Source: Brevundimonas sp. PAMC22021
GTDB taxonomy: Bacteria > Pseudomonadota > Alphaproteobacteria > Caulobacterales > Caulobacteraceae
Assembly: GCF_019443405.1 (NCBI RefSeq)
Contig: NZ_CP080376.1
Location: 186,001 to 250,000 of the forward strand
Direction: 5' to 3'
Length of the DNA stretch: 64,000 nucleotides
Below are positions 8,238-20,538 of the stretch, piece by piece. Under the pieces are notes generated by a model. The model ran no database searches. It was not told where the DNA came from and saw only the letters and a list, made by a program, of their open reading frames with translations. Numbering within the stretch: the stretch's first letter is position 1; each line of letters begins with the position of its first letter. A program made the translations under genes and the position numbers.

Positions 8238-9707
8238 ATGATCGGGGGCGGGGCGGCGATGGACCGGGCGACGGGCGGATCGGACGTGGATCGGATCTGG
8301 AGCGAGGCGTCGCTGCGCCTGCGCGCCGAGATCGGGGATGGCCCGTTCAGCTCCTACATCGCGCCCTCGGCCGTGCGCGTCGATGACGCCGGTCAGCTGA
8401 TCCTGGTGACGCCCACCGCCTATGCGCGCGACTGGGTGCGCAAGAACGCGCTGCGCCGCATGAACGAGCTGTGGCTGGGGCTGGACGGGCAGCATCGCCG
8501 GCTGGACGTGCGCTGCCGCGCCGAGGTCGGCTCCCCGGCCCCTGCCCTGGGTCAGTCGGCCGGCGGCAATGTGGTGGATGTGACCACGCGGCTGGCGGCC
8601 CTGGCGCAACCCAATCTGGCTCAGCCGACGGTGGCGCCGGTCGCCGACGGTGCACGCGCCGTGCGGGCGGCGGGCCTGCAGGAGCGGCTGACGTTCGACA
8701 GCTTTGTGGAAGGCCAGGGCAACGCCTTTGCCCTGGCGATCGCTCGTCAGGTGGCGACTTGGGCCGACGGCCACTTCAATCCGGTCTTCTTTTGCGGCCC
8801 ATATGGCTACGGCAAGACGCACCTGCTGAACGCCATCGCCTGGGAGGCCCAGCGCCTGCGACCCCAGGCCAAGGTGGTCTATCTGACGGCCGAGCGGTTC
8901 CTGTCGACCTTTGTCAAGGCGATGCAGGATCGCCAGACCGCCGCCTTCAAGGAAAGCCTGCGCTCGGCCGACATGCTGCTGCTGGACGACGTGCAGTTCG
9001 TGGGCGGCAAGGCGAGCACCCAGGAAGAACTGCTGTCGACGCTGACCGCGCTGATCGAGGACGGCAAGCGCATCGTGCTGTCGGCCGACCGCGCGCCCAT
9101 GGCCCTGACCGACGTCGAGCCGCGCCTGCGCAGCCACCTGGCCGCCGGCCTGACCTGCCCCGTCGAGGCGGGCGACCGGGAGCTGAAGGTGGCGGTGGCG
9201 CGCAATCGCCTCAAGGCGCTGGAAGCCTTGGGCGTGGTCTACGGCGAGGCGCGGATCGAGGTGCTGGAGCAGTTGGTCGAACGCACGCCCGGCTCGATGC
9301 GCGAGCTGGAAGGCGCGGTGAACACCCTGGCCGCCGCCGCCGGATCACGGCTGTCGTCGCTGACCGTCGAGGAGGCGCAAGGTTTCCTGGGCGCGGCGCT
9401 GCGCGGCGGGCCCGAGCGTCGCATCACCGTGGACGAGATCCAGAAGACGGTGGCCGACCATTTCGGCCTGAAGCAGGCGGACCTGCTCAGCGAGCGCCGC
9501 ACCCGCTCGGTCGCCCGGCCGCGCCAGATCGCCATGTATCTGTGCAAGCAGCACACCACTCGTTCCTATCCTGACATCGGCCGACGCTTTGGCGGACGCG
9601 ACCACACCACGGTGCTGCACGGCGTGCGCAAGATCGAGGAGATGCTGGGCTCCGACGACCAGATCGCGCGCGACGTCGAGGCCTTGACGCGCAAGCTGCG
9701 CGGTTGA
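8238..9707 (+). CDS. dnaA: Chromosomal replication initiator protein DnaA
   Basis: 489 residues from ATG 8238; ATG 8259 (MDRATGG) is an equally possible start. Domain I is the N-terminal DnaB- and self-interaction segment (WSEASLRLRAEIGDGPFSSYIAPS). The AAA+ domain has Walker A GPYGYGKTHLLNAI near residue 188, slightly different from the usual GGVGLGKTHL, and Walker B LLLDDVQFVGGK near 247. Domain IV carries the DNA-binding signature GGRDHTTVLHGVRKIE near 452. It melts the origin and regulates transcription. The frame stays open back to 8016, but that start codon falls inside the candidate -35 box, so the longer form is unlikely. Confidence 0.96.
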   Translation: MIGGGAAMDRATGGSDVDRIWSEASLRLRAEIGDGPFSSYIAPSAVRVDDAGQLILVTPTAYARDWVRKNALRRMNELWLGLDGQHRRLDVRCRAEVGSPAPALGQSAGGNVVDVTTRLAALAQPNLAQPTVAPVADGARAVRAAGLQERLTFDSFVEGQGNAFALAIARQVATWADGHFNPVFFCGPYGYGKTHLLNAIAWEAQRLRPQAKVVYLTAERFLSTFVKAMQDRQTAAFKESLRSADMLLLDDVQFVGGKASTQEELLSTLTALIEDGKRIVLSADRAPMALTDVEPRLRSHLAAGLTCPVEAGDRELKVAVARNRLKALEALGVVYGEARIEVLEQLVERTPGSMRELEGAVNTLAAAAGSRLSSLTVEEAQGFLGAALRGGPERRITVDEIQKTVADHFGLKQADLLSERRTRSVARPRQIAMYLCKQHTTRSYPDIGRRFGGRDHTTVLHGVRKIEEMLGSDDQIARDVEALTRKLRG

Positions 9708-9824
9708 GCCGATGACGGCCGATCGGACGGCGCGCGGGCGTTTGCGCCGGCCGCCTGATCGGCTAGTGTCCGCACCCACTTCTTAGCGGCGCCAGGGGGC
9801 GCGCCGCCGCCGGGCGAACTGATT

Positions 9825-10943
9825 ATGCAGCTGACCATTGAACGATCCGCGCTTCTGAAGGCCCTGGGCCATGTGCAGAGCGTGGTCGAACGCCGCAACA
9901 CCATTCCGATCCTGTCCAATGTGCTGCTGAGCGCCGGCCGCGACCGGCTGGCCTTCGCCGCCACCGACCTGGACATGGAGATGGTGGACGACGCCGAGGC
10001 GGTGGTGAACGTCGAGGGTCAGATCACCGCCCCCGCCCACACCCTGTACGAGATCGTGCGCAAGCTGCCCGAAGGCGCCGAGGTGTCGCTGACCTATTCC
10101 GGCGACGATCCGCGCCTGGTGGTCTCGGCCGGGCGCTCGCGCTTCAACCTGCCGGTGCTGCCGGCGGGCGACTTTCCGGTGATGTCGAACGATGCGTCGG
10201 GCGCGACCTATTCATTGGCGCGTGAGGACCTGGCGCGGCTGATCGACAAGACGCGCTTCGCCGTGTCGACGGAGGAGACGCGCTACTATCTGAACGGCCT
10301 TTATCTGCACACGGTGGCGGAGAACGGGGTCCCCTTGCTGCGCGCGGTGGCGACCGACGGCCACCGCCTGGCCCTGGCCGAGACGCCGGCGCCGGAAGGG
10401 GCGGCCGGCGGCCCCGGGGTGATCGTGCCGCGCAAGACCGTGGATCAGGTGCGTCGCCTGCTGGACGACACCAATACGCCCGTGCAGGTGCAGGTCTCGC
10501 CCCAGAAGATCCGCTTCCAGCTGGGCGAAGCCAGCCTGACCTCCAAGGTCATCGACGGCGCCTTCCCGGACTATCTGCGCGTCATTCCGCGCGGCAACGA
10601 CAAGCAGGCCGACATCGACAACGCCTTGTTCGCCAAGGCGGTGGACCGCGTCGCCACCATCTCGGCCGAAAAGAGCCGCTCGGTGAAGCTCGCCTTCGAC
10701 AACGACCGGGTCAAGCTGACCGTGCGCAACATGGAGGCCGGCCAGGCCGAGGAAGAGGTCGAGATCGGCTATTCCGACGAGCCGTTCGAGATCGGCTTCA
10801 ACGCCCGCTACCTGCTGGACGTCGCCGGCCAGATCACCGGCGAAAACGCCGCCTTCAAATTCGCCGACCCGGCCAGCCCCACCCTGGTGCTCGATCCGGG
10901 CGACCCGGGCGTGCAGTATGTGCTGATGCCGCTCCGGGTGTGA
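9825..10943 (+). CDS. dnaN: DNA polymerase III beta sliding clamp
   Basis: 372 residues, the normal clamp length. The N-terminus MQLTIERSALLKALGHVQSVVERRNTIPIL-type sequence, FAATDLDMEM, RYYLNGLYL, VATDGHRLAL and a C-terminus ending in YVLMPLRV are all typical of DnaN. It forms the ring that holds the replicative polymerase on DNA. It lies 117 bases after dnaA, the classic order, and is followed by recF with a repeat element in between. Confidence 0.97.
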   Translation: MQLTIERSALLKALGHVQSVVERRNTIPILSNVLLSAGRDRLAFAATDLDMEMVDDAEAVVNVEGQITAPAHTLYEIVRKLPEGAEVSLTYSGDDPRLVVSAGRSRFNLPVLPAGDFPVMSNDASGATYSLAREDLARLIDKTRFAVSTEETRYYLNGLYLHTVAENGVPLLRAVATDGHRLALAETPAPEGAAGGPGVIVPRKTVDQVRRLLDDTNTPVQVQVSPQKIRFQLGEASLTSKVIDGAFPDYLRVIPRGNDKQADIDNALFAKAVDRVATISAEKSRSVKLAFDNDRVKLTVRNMEAGQAEEEVEIGYSDEPFEIGFNARYLLDVAGQITGENAAFKFADPASPTLVLDPGDPGVQYVLMPLRV

Positions 10944-10948
10944 TCCGC

Positions 10949-11026
10949 GGCGAGTGATTAGCGGCGAGTGGCGAGCCAAAGGCGGCTTGCATTGACACGC
11001 CACTCGCCACTCGCCACTCGCCACTT

Positions 11027-11035
<9 letters not shown>
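10949..11035. repeat. Heptad-repeat inverted element with 9-bp direct repeats, between dnaN and recF
   Basis: The left arm is built of 7-base units GGCGAGT, GATTAGC, GGCGAGT, GGCGAG (10949-10975). The right arm is four inverted units, GCCACTC three times and GCCACTT once (10999-11026). The 9-mer GTGATTAGC occurs at 10954-10962 and again at 11027-11035, like a target-site duplication flanking a 64-base core. The second copy contains the GTG start codon of recF. A similarly built element sits inside thiC at 42214-42316. The mechanism of spread is unknown. Confidence 0.75.
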
Positions 11036-14715
<3,680 letters not shown>

Positions 14716-14721
14716 GGAAGA

Positions 14722-15132
14722 TCAGGGGCGGTCGCGGCTCGGCAGGGCCGCGACCTGTTCCTCGGACAGCATGCGGCTGACGCGGGCGCGGCAGGTGCGG
14801 GGCCCGAAGCCCGAGCTGGCCAGGCCGATCCGCGCATCGTCGCCGACGCACAGTCGTGTCGTTCCGCTGCCCAGATAGGGCGTGATCGTCAGCGCATACT
14901 GCGAACCAATGTCCCAGCAGCCCGCCGTGGAATCCAGCTGGTAGACGGCGTTGCGGGTGTCGCGGACGTACAGGATGTTGTCGTTCGAGGTGCGGAAGTT
15001 GCGCACCTGATCGCTGTAGAAGCATTGCCGAGAGGCGGTCTGCATCCCGCCTTCCGAAGCGGCGGGCGTTTGCGCGCAGCCGGCGACGAGGCCGAGCGCG
15101 AGACCAAGGGGCAGCAGGGTGATCGCACGCAT
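14722..15132 (-). CDS. DUF6491 family lipoprotein
   Basis: 136 residues from the ATG at 15132, which has GAGGA just upstream; an earlier ATG at 15153 is less likely. The signal ends in a lipobox, LVAGC, so the protein is probably lipid-anchored. The mature part has CFYSDQVRNFR, ILYVRDTRNAVYQLD, and LCVGDDARI, a layout I associate with DUF6491. Function is unknown. It converges on gyrB, with only 6 bases between the stops. Confidence 0.75.
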   Translation of the reverse strand: MRAITLLPLGLALGLVAGCAQTPAASEGGMQTASRQCFYSDQVRNFRTSNDNILYVRDTRNAVYQLDSTAGCWDIGSQYALTITPYLGSGTTRLCVGDDARIGLASSGFGPRTCRARVSRMLSEEQVAALPSRDRP

Positions 15133-15162
15133 GGTCGTCCTCCTCGATGTCACGCCTCCGCT

Positions 15163-16986
15163 TCAATCCATCGCTTGTTGAAACGGTTCCGTTTTGCCCA
15201 TGAAGCGCGCGGGCGACACGCGCGCGGCATAGGTGGCTGGAAGCGGTGACGGCGCCCCCGCGATCTCGGCCGCCACATGCTCTGCCAGCAGGGGCGCGAC
15301 ACAGAAGCCGCGCGAGCCCAGGCCGGTCAGCAGATAAAGGCCGGGATGGCCTGGGACCTCTCCGCATAGCGGCAGGCGGTCGGGCGTGGTGGCGCGTATG
15401 GCGGCGCGGCTGTGGCGCGGCCCGGCCTGAGCGACACGCTCGGCCAGAACCGGCAGGCGGGCGGCGAGGGTTTGCAGATTGCGGCGGCTGTCGGTGTCGC
15501 GCGGGGTCGTGTCCGTGTCCTCGCGATCATGGGTGGCGCCAAACAGCAGGCCCTGGCGTGTGGGCGCAAGATAGCCCCCCCAGGCGAGCGGGGCTCGGCC
15601 TTCGCCCTCGATCCAGTCGGCCTGACCGCGCACCGGCGCCATCACCGGCAGGCCGAGGTCGGCCATCAGCTCGGACGATCCCCAGCCGCCGCAGAGGACC
15701 ACCGCCTCGGCCGTGGCGATCTCGCGGTCGTCTGCGTCGATCAGGCGCCACAGGCCGTCTTGGTGCGCCAGCCGGTGGACGCGGGCAGGGATGATCGTCG
15801 TGTCCTCCAGCCAGGCGTCGAGCACCGCCTCGGGGTGCAGCACAAGGGCGTCCGCCATCATCAGCCCGCCGGTGGAGACAGGCTCGCCGGCGACGGCGCC
15901 CGCCTGTTCGGCGTCGAACACGGTCATGGCGCCCGGCCGCCAGATGGCCTGGTCGGCGATGCGGGCAAAACGGGCGGCGTCGCGCGGCGCCTGCTCCAGC
16001 TGCAGGACGCCCTCGGCCAGAACCGCGCCCTCGACCTGATCGTAGAGGTGACGCGCCCGTTCCAGCGCCTGGGCGTGCAGACCGGCGATCACCGCGTCGC
16101 CCGCATCCAGGCGAGGCGTGACCAGCGCGGCGGAAAACCCAGAGCCTCCGGCGCCCGGACGCTCCGCCTCGATCAGCAGCGGCTGCACGCCCACGGCGCG
16201 CAAGGCCCTGATCATGGCCCCGCCGGCGATCCCGCCGCCGATCACCGCGACGCGGGGCGGAGTGGATGAGTCTTCGGACGGCGCGCCGACGAGGCGGGCT
16301 TCGAGCCGCTCTCGCTTGCGGCCGTGACCCGGCCGCTTCTCGACGGCGAAGCCCTGCTCGGCGAGGCCGCGCCGCACGGCGCCCGCGACGGTGAAGGTGG
16401 CCAGGCTTGCGCCGGGAGCGGATCGTTCGCGCACGAGGCGCAGCACCTCGGGCGACCACATGTCGGGGTTGAGGGCGGGCGAGAAGCCGTCCAGGAACCA
16501 GGCGTCGGCTCGGCCGCTCCAGGCGTCCAGCGCCCATTCCACCTCGCCCACCGCCAGGTCCAGGACAGCGGCGAAGCCGGGCAGGTCGATGCGGTGAAAG
16601 CCCGGTGTCGCCTGCGGCCAGGCGGCGAGCAGGGCCTCGGCCGCCTCCGCCACATCCGGAAAGGCCGACAGGGCGCGCGCAGCCTCGTCCCGGGTCAACG
16701 GGAAGCCTTCGACCGAGAAGACATGCAAACGGGCCCCTTCCGGCCGATGCTCTCGCCAAAGACACAGCAAGGCCGCGATGTTCAGGCCGGAGCCGAAGCC
16801 CAGCTCGGCCACGATGAACAGGCGCCGATCGGCCCAGGCGTCGGGCAATCCGCAGCCGGAGAGAAACACGGACCGGCTTTCCGCCAGACCGTCGTCCTTG
16901 GAGAAGTAGACGTCGCCGAAGCGGCCGGAGCGGGGCTCGTCGGCCTCTGTCCACTGGAGGCGAGGCGACAGGTCGTCAGATGTCAT
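15163..16986 (-). CDS. mnmC: tRNA 5-methylaminomethyl-2-thiouridine biosynthesis bifunctional protein MnmC
   Basis: 607 residues with two enzymes fused. Residues 1-240 are the methyltransferase (MnmD) part: VAELGFGSGLNIAALL for SAM binding and AWFLDGFSPALNPDMWS. From about 245 the FAD-dependent oxidoreductase part begins with the dinucleotide motif VAVIGGGIAGGAMIRAL and ends with TGLGSRGFCVAPLLAEH. Together they complete the mnm5s2U modification at the wobble base of some tRNAs. It is convergent with nothing nearby and appears to be transcribed alone. Confidence 0.94.
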   Translation of the reverse strand: MTSDDLSPRLQWTEADEPRSGRFGDVYFSKDDGLAESRSVFLSGCGLPDAWADRRLFIVAELGFGSGLNIAALLCLWREHRPEGARLHVFSVEGFPLTRDEAARALSAFPDVAEAAEALLAAWPQATPGFHRIDLPGFAAVLDLAVGEVEWALDAWSGRADAWFLDGFSPALNPDMWSPEVLRLVRERSAPGASLATFTVAGAVRRGLAEQGFAVEKRPGHGRKRERLEARLVGAPSEDSSTPPRVAVIGGGIAGGAMIRALRAVGVQPLLIEAERPGAGGSGFSAALVTPRLDAGDAVIAGLHAQALERARHLYDQVEGAVLAEGVLQLEQAPRDAARFARIADQAIWRPGAMTVFDAEQAGAVAGEPVSTGGLMMADALVLHPEAVLDAWLEDTTIIPARVHRLAHQDGLWRLIDADDREIATAEAVVLCGGWGSSELMADLGLPVMAPVRGQADWIEGEGRAPLAWGGYLAPTRQGLLFGATHDREDTDTTPRDTDSRRNLQTLAARLPVLAERVAQAGPRHSRAAIRATTPDRLPLCGEVPGHPGLYLLTGLGSRGFCVAPLLAEHVAAEIAGAPSPLPATYAARVSPARFMGKTEPFQQAMD

Positions 16987-17031
16987 GGGTCCGGCTTACC
17001 AGCCCGGACCCGTCGGTGGGAGCCGGTCATG

Positions 17032-17061
17032 AAAAAGGGGGCCGCGGAACCCGCGACCCCC
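17032..17061 (-). terminator. Rho-independent terminator of the alanine-rich lipoprotein gene
   Basis: Read on the minus strand, GGGGGTCGCGG and CCGCGGCCCCC pair (one mismatch) around a short loop, followed by TTTTT. It sits 20 bases beyond the stop codon at 17081. Confidence 0.85.
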
Positions 17062-17080
17062 TGATTGCTGATCGCGCGGC

Positions 17081-17437
17081 TTACTGGGCCGGCGGGGTGG
17101 TGGTCGTGCCGGTCGCCGGAGCCGTGGTCGCGGAGCCGGCCGGGGCGGTCGTGGTCGGCGCCATGGTCGAACCGTTGCTCATCGCGCCGTTGTTCATGGT
17201 GGTGGAGCCGGTCATGGCGCCGTTGGCGGGGGCGGCGCCGGCGGCCGAGGCGGCTTCGCCTGCGGCAGCGGCGGCGTCGGCGGCGGCCTGATCGGCGGTC
17301 GCGGCGGCGTCGGCGGCGGTGTCGGCGGCCGCAGCGGCGGTTTCGGCCTGCTCGTTGGCGGCGGACTCATTGTTGTTGCCGCAGGCGGCGAGCGCCAGGG
17401 CGGCGGCGGATGCGACGGCGAGAACGGTGAAGCGCAT
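17081..17437 (-). CDS. Alanine/threonine-rich low-complexity lipoprotein
   Basis: 118 residues from ATG 17437, chosen because GGAGG precedes it and because the signal peptide then begins at residue 1. The lipobox is LAAC, followed by GNNNESA. The rest is almost wholly Ala, Thr, Asp, Gln, Gly and Pro in short repeats, resembling a flexible, possibly coiled, periplasmic linker. No enzyme motif is present. Such small alanine-rich lipoproteins are common in Caulobacteraceae, with no assigned role. Confidence 0.7.
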   Translation of the reverse strand: MRFTVLAVASAAALALAACGNNNESAANEQAETAAAAADTAADAAATADQAAADAAAAAGEAASAAGAAPANGAMTGSTTMNNGAMSNGSTMAPTTTAPAGSATTAPATGTTTTPPAQ

Positions 17438-17606
17438 GGTTTCCTCCAGTGATTGTGACCGGGACGCGAAGTCCCAAGAGCAGACTAGCGCCGCCGCTCG
17501 CGCCGGAACAAGTCGGCGATCACGGCCGCGTGACCTCTGCACAATCCCCCAGCGGGCCGGCTGTTCCCCTGCGACGCCCTGCGTCACATGACCGCCGCCT
17601 ACGGGA

Positions 17607-18476
17607 TCAGGCGTCAGTGGGCGCCGCGTTCAACGCCTCTTCCATCTCGGCGAACGAGGGCTGAGCCGTCGAAGGGATGTCGCCCCGGCCGATCTCGACC
17701 GAGATTTGCGCCGCATTGCCGTGCAGGTGCGCGACCAGCACCGACTGGATGATCTTGTAGTAGGCGCCGTCCTGTTCGACGATGTCCTTCAAGCGCGTGG
17801 CGAACGGGCCGATCATGCCATAGGCCAGGAACACGCCCAGGAAGGTGCCGACCAGGGCGCCGCCGATCATGCCGCCCAGAACCTCCGGCGGCTCGGTGAT
17901 CGAGCCCATGGTCTTGATGACGCCCAGCACGGCGATGACGATGCCCAGCGCCGGCAGGGCGTCGGCCATGTTCTGCAGCGCGTGAGCGCCGGCCTGGGCC
18001 TCGTGGTGGTGCTTCTCCAGCTGCTTTTCCATGGCGTCCTCGACTTGGTGCGGGTCTTCGAGGTTCATGGTCATCATGCGAAGCGTGTCGCAGATGAAGT
18101 CCACGGCGAAATGGTCCTTCAGCACCTTTGGATATTTCTGGAAGATTGCGGATTCCTTGGGCTTTTCGATATGGCTTTCCAGCGCCACCACGCCCTTTGA
18201 CTTCATGGTCTTGGTCAGCTGGAACAGCAGCGACAACAGGTCCTTGTAGTCCTGCTTCTTCCACTTGTTGCCGCCAAAGATCTTGCCGAAGCCCCCCAGC
18301 GTCGCCTTGATCACGTCCATGCTGTTGGCGATCAGAAAGGCGGAAATGCCCGAGCCCAGGATGCCCATCAGCTCGAACGGCAGGGAGTGCAGGATCACCG
18401 CCATCTTGCCGCCGGCCAGCAGATAGCTGCCGAACACCATGCCGAACAGCATGACGATGCCGATGATCTGGAACAT
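17607..18476 (-). CDS. motA: Flagellar motor stator protein MotA
   Basis: 289 residues with four membrane segments: two at the N-terminus (IIGIVMLFGMVFGSYLLAGG and the following LPFELMGILGSGISAFLIA), a large cytoplasmic loop, and two near 180-230 (ALPALGIVIAVLGVIKTMG, GGALVGTFLGVFLAYGM). The conserved proline of the third segment is visible. MotA forms the proton channel of the stator with MotB, which is absent here, as in Caulobacter where the two genes are apart. The 76-base leader holds an 8-bp inverted repeat, and GTTAATGCTTAA at 18520-18531 contains TTAA half-sites reminiscent of CtrA boxes, but the spacing is wrong for a full site. Confidence 0.95.
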   Translation of the reverse strand: MFQIIGIVMLFGMVFGSYLLAGGKMAVILHSLPFELMGILGSGISAFLIANSMDVIKATLGGFGKIFGGNKWKKQDYKDLLSLLFQLTKTMKSKGVVALESHIEKPKESAIFQKYPKVLKDHFAVDFICDTLRMMTMNLEDPHQVEDAMEKQLEKHHHEAQAGAHALQNMADALPALGIVIAVLGVIKTMGSITEPPEVLGGMIGGALVGTFLGVFLAYGMIGPFATRLKDIVEQDGAYYKIIQSVLVAHLHGNAAQISVEIGRGDIPSTAQPSFAEMEEALNAAPTDA

Positions 18477-18487
18477 GACGGATGAGC

Positions 18488-18512
18488 TTCGACGCGTTGG
18501 AGAGGCGTCGAA
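18488..18512 (-). repeat. Inverted repeat in the motA leader
   Basis: TTCGACGC and GCGTCGAA pair perfectly around a 9-base loop, 12 bases before the motA start. No T-tract follows on the minus strand, so it is more likely an operator or mRNA stem than a terminator of the upstream synthetase gene. Confidence 0.5.
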
Positions 18513-18552
18513 TATCGCCGTTAATGCTTAAGAGCGTCTTGCCGCTCGGGGC

Positions 18553-20349
18553 CTAGAGGCGCGTTTCGCCCGTCAGGATCGCCTTGTGCGCGGCCTGTGT
18601 CAGCTTGGCGTAGCCCTTTTCGGCGTGGCGGACATAGAGCTGCTCGACCTTGCCGGGCTGGAAGCCATCGGCCACCAGGTCCACGCGGCGATACTTGAAG
18701 GTGCCGGTGGTGTCGGCGTTCTTGATCAGGCGCACAAAGGCCGGTCGGGCATAGTGAGGCAACTGGGCGTCGACATAGGCCGAGAAGGCGGCCGGATCGA
18801 ACTTGTCGTCCATCACCAGCGCCGCCATGCCGGCCTTGCCCTCATAGCCGACCACGGGCACGCCATAGACGATGGCCTCGGACACGCCGGGCGCTTCCGC
18901 CAGCCGTTGTTCGACCTCGATGGTGGAGACGTTCTCGCCCTTCCAGCGGAAGGTGTCGCCGATGCGGTCGACGAAGTAGAAATAGCCTTCCGCGTCCTGG
19001 CGCATCAGGTCGCCGGTGCGGAACCAGCGATCGCCCTTCTTGAACACGTCGGTCAGGATCTTCTTTTCCGAGGCCGCCTTGTCGGCATAGCCGGAAAAGT
19101 CGTGACGCACGTCCTGGCCGATCAGGCCGATGGCCTCGCCGACGGTTCCAAGCGGCGCAGGCCGGCACAGGCCGTCGGAGCCGCGCACCGGCTGTTCGGT
19201 GTCCAGATCGAATTCGACCAGGCGGATGTTGATCTGGCTCTTCAGCAGCTTGGGCACGCGGCCGATGGCGCCCTGCTTGCCGTCGAAGTTGAACAAGGAG
19301 ACATTGCCCTCGGTCGAGCCGTAGAATTCCAGCACCCGGGGAATGGCGAACCGCTTCTGGAACTCGGGCCAGACGTCGGCGCGCAGGCCGTTGCCGAACA
19401 CCAGCTTCAGCTTGTGATCGCGCTCGGCCTCGTTGGGCGGGCAGTTGACCAGGTAGCGGCACAGTTCGCCGATGTAGACGAACATGGTGGCGCCCGAGCT
19501 CTTCACGTCCGGCCAGAAGCTGGAAGCAGAGAACTTCTTGCGCAGCACCACGCGGCCGCCGTTCAGCAGGGCCGGACCGATTCCCACCAAGCCGCCGGTG
19601 GAATGGTACAGCGGGAGGCAGTTGAAGATGCGGTCGGTCTCGGTCGAGCCGGTGCAGCCGGCGAAGGCGCGCATATAGGTGCGGGCGCGCGAGTGCGGGA
19701 TGCGGGCGGCCTTGGGCAGGCCGGTGGTGCCCGAGGTGTAGATGAACAGGGCGGTGTCGCGATTGGTCATGCCGTCGCGCCCGCTCTTGGCCGGACGCAC
19801 GGAAGAGCCGCCCCGCACGGCCTTGTCGAGGCCGCGCCGCTCGGACGCCTCGTCGGCTTCCTTCAGGCCCAGCACCCACAGCATCAGGTTGCGATTGACG
19901 AACGGCCGGGCGTCCTCGACCGCGCGCCAGCAGTCCTCGTCGGCGACCACCTGGAAGGCGCCGGAGATGGTCAGGCAATGGCCCAGCGCCTGGCCGGTCA
20001 GATTGGTGTTGATCAGGGCGGTGGCGATGCCGACCTTGGAGAAGCCCATCCAGGCGGCGATGTATTCGACGCGGTTGGTCATCATCAGGGCGATGCAGTC
20101 GCCGCGCCGCAGGCCGCGACCCTTGGCCCAGTGGCCGTAGCGGTTCGCCATGCCGTCCAGGTCGCGATACGTCAGCGAGCGGTGCTCGTCCTCGATGGCG
20201 ACATTGTCGGCGAACTTGTCGACCGCTTCCTCGAAGTCGTCGGGCAGCAGCACGGGGCTGTCGAGCTCGATGGGCTTGATGCGCTTCAGGAGCCGGCCGA
20301 GTCCGCTCGCAAACCGGATGTCGCGCCGGATGTTGGCCACCAGTCCCAT
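18553..20349 (-). CDS. Long-chain fatty acid--CoA ligase (FATP/very-long-chain type)
   Basis: 598 residues from ATG 20349; the frame is open 69 bases further but MGLVANIRRD is the natural start. AMP-binding motifs are clear: YTSGTTGLPKAARIPHSR (P-loop), EFYGSTEGNVS, and a late RTGDLMRQDAEGYFYFVDRIGDTFRWKGENV-type segment, with a C-terminal AMP-binding lid ending in TGTFKYRR. The order and the GSTEGN motif fit bacterial relatives of fatty-acid transport proteins, which activate long-chain fatty acids to acyl-CoA. motA follows on the same strand, 76 bases on, without a functional link that I can see. Confidence 0.92.
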   Translation of the reverse strand: MGLVANIRRDIRFASGLGRLLKRIKPIELDSPVLLPDDFEEAVDKFADNVAIEDEHRSLTYRDLDGMANRYGHWAKGRGLRRGDCIALMMTNRVEYIAAWMGFSKVGIATALINTNLTGQALGHCLTISGAFQVVADEDCWRAVEDARPFVNRNLMLWVLGLKEADEASERRGLDKAVRGGSSVRPAKSGRDGMTNRDTALFIYTSGTTGLPKAARIPHSRARTYMRAFAGCTGSTETDRIFNCLPLYHSTGGLVGIGPALLNGGRVVLRKKFSASSFWPDVKSSGATMFVYIGELCRYLVNCPPNEAERDHKLKLVFGNGLRADVWPEFQKRFAIPRVLEFYGSTEGNVSLFNFDGKQGAIGRVPKLLKSQINIRLVEFDLDTEQPVRGSDGLCRPAPLGTVGEAIGLIGQDVRHDFSGYADKAASEKKILTDVFKKGDRWFRTGDLMRQDAEGYFYFVDRIGDTFRWKGENVSTIEVEQRLAEAPGVSEAIVYGVPVVGYEGKAGMAALVMDDKFDPAAFSAYVDAQLPHYARPAFVRLIKNADTTGTFKYRRVDLVADGFQPGKVEQLYVRHAEKGYAKLTQAAHKAILTGETRL

Positions 20350-20538
20350 GCCGCCTCGTCTCCCCGTGCGAGCGCCGGACGCGCCGCTGTTCGGTTCTGA
20401 ATGAACAAGCCTCCGCACCGGGTCAACCGCGAGGCGAATCCGATGGGCTCATACGGCGTGGATTGTGATCGGCCGTGGCGCTATTGCGCCGGATGACCCT
20501 GCGTCAGGCAAGGGCGGACGCAGGATTTCCCCGGCGGA

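Noticed and set aside
10999..11026. CRISPR-like short repeat
   Set aside because: Units are tandem 7-mers without spacers.
18586..20400. 604-codon plus-strand frame
   Set aside because: Antisense to the fatty-acid-CoA ligase whose motifs are intact.
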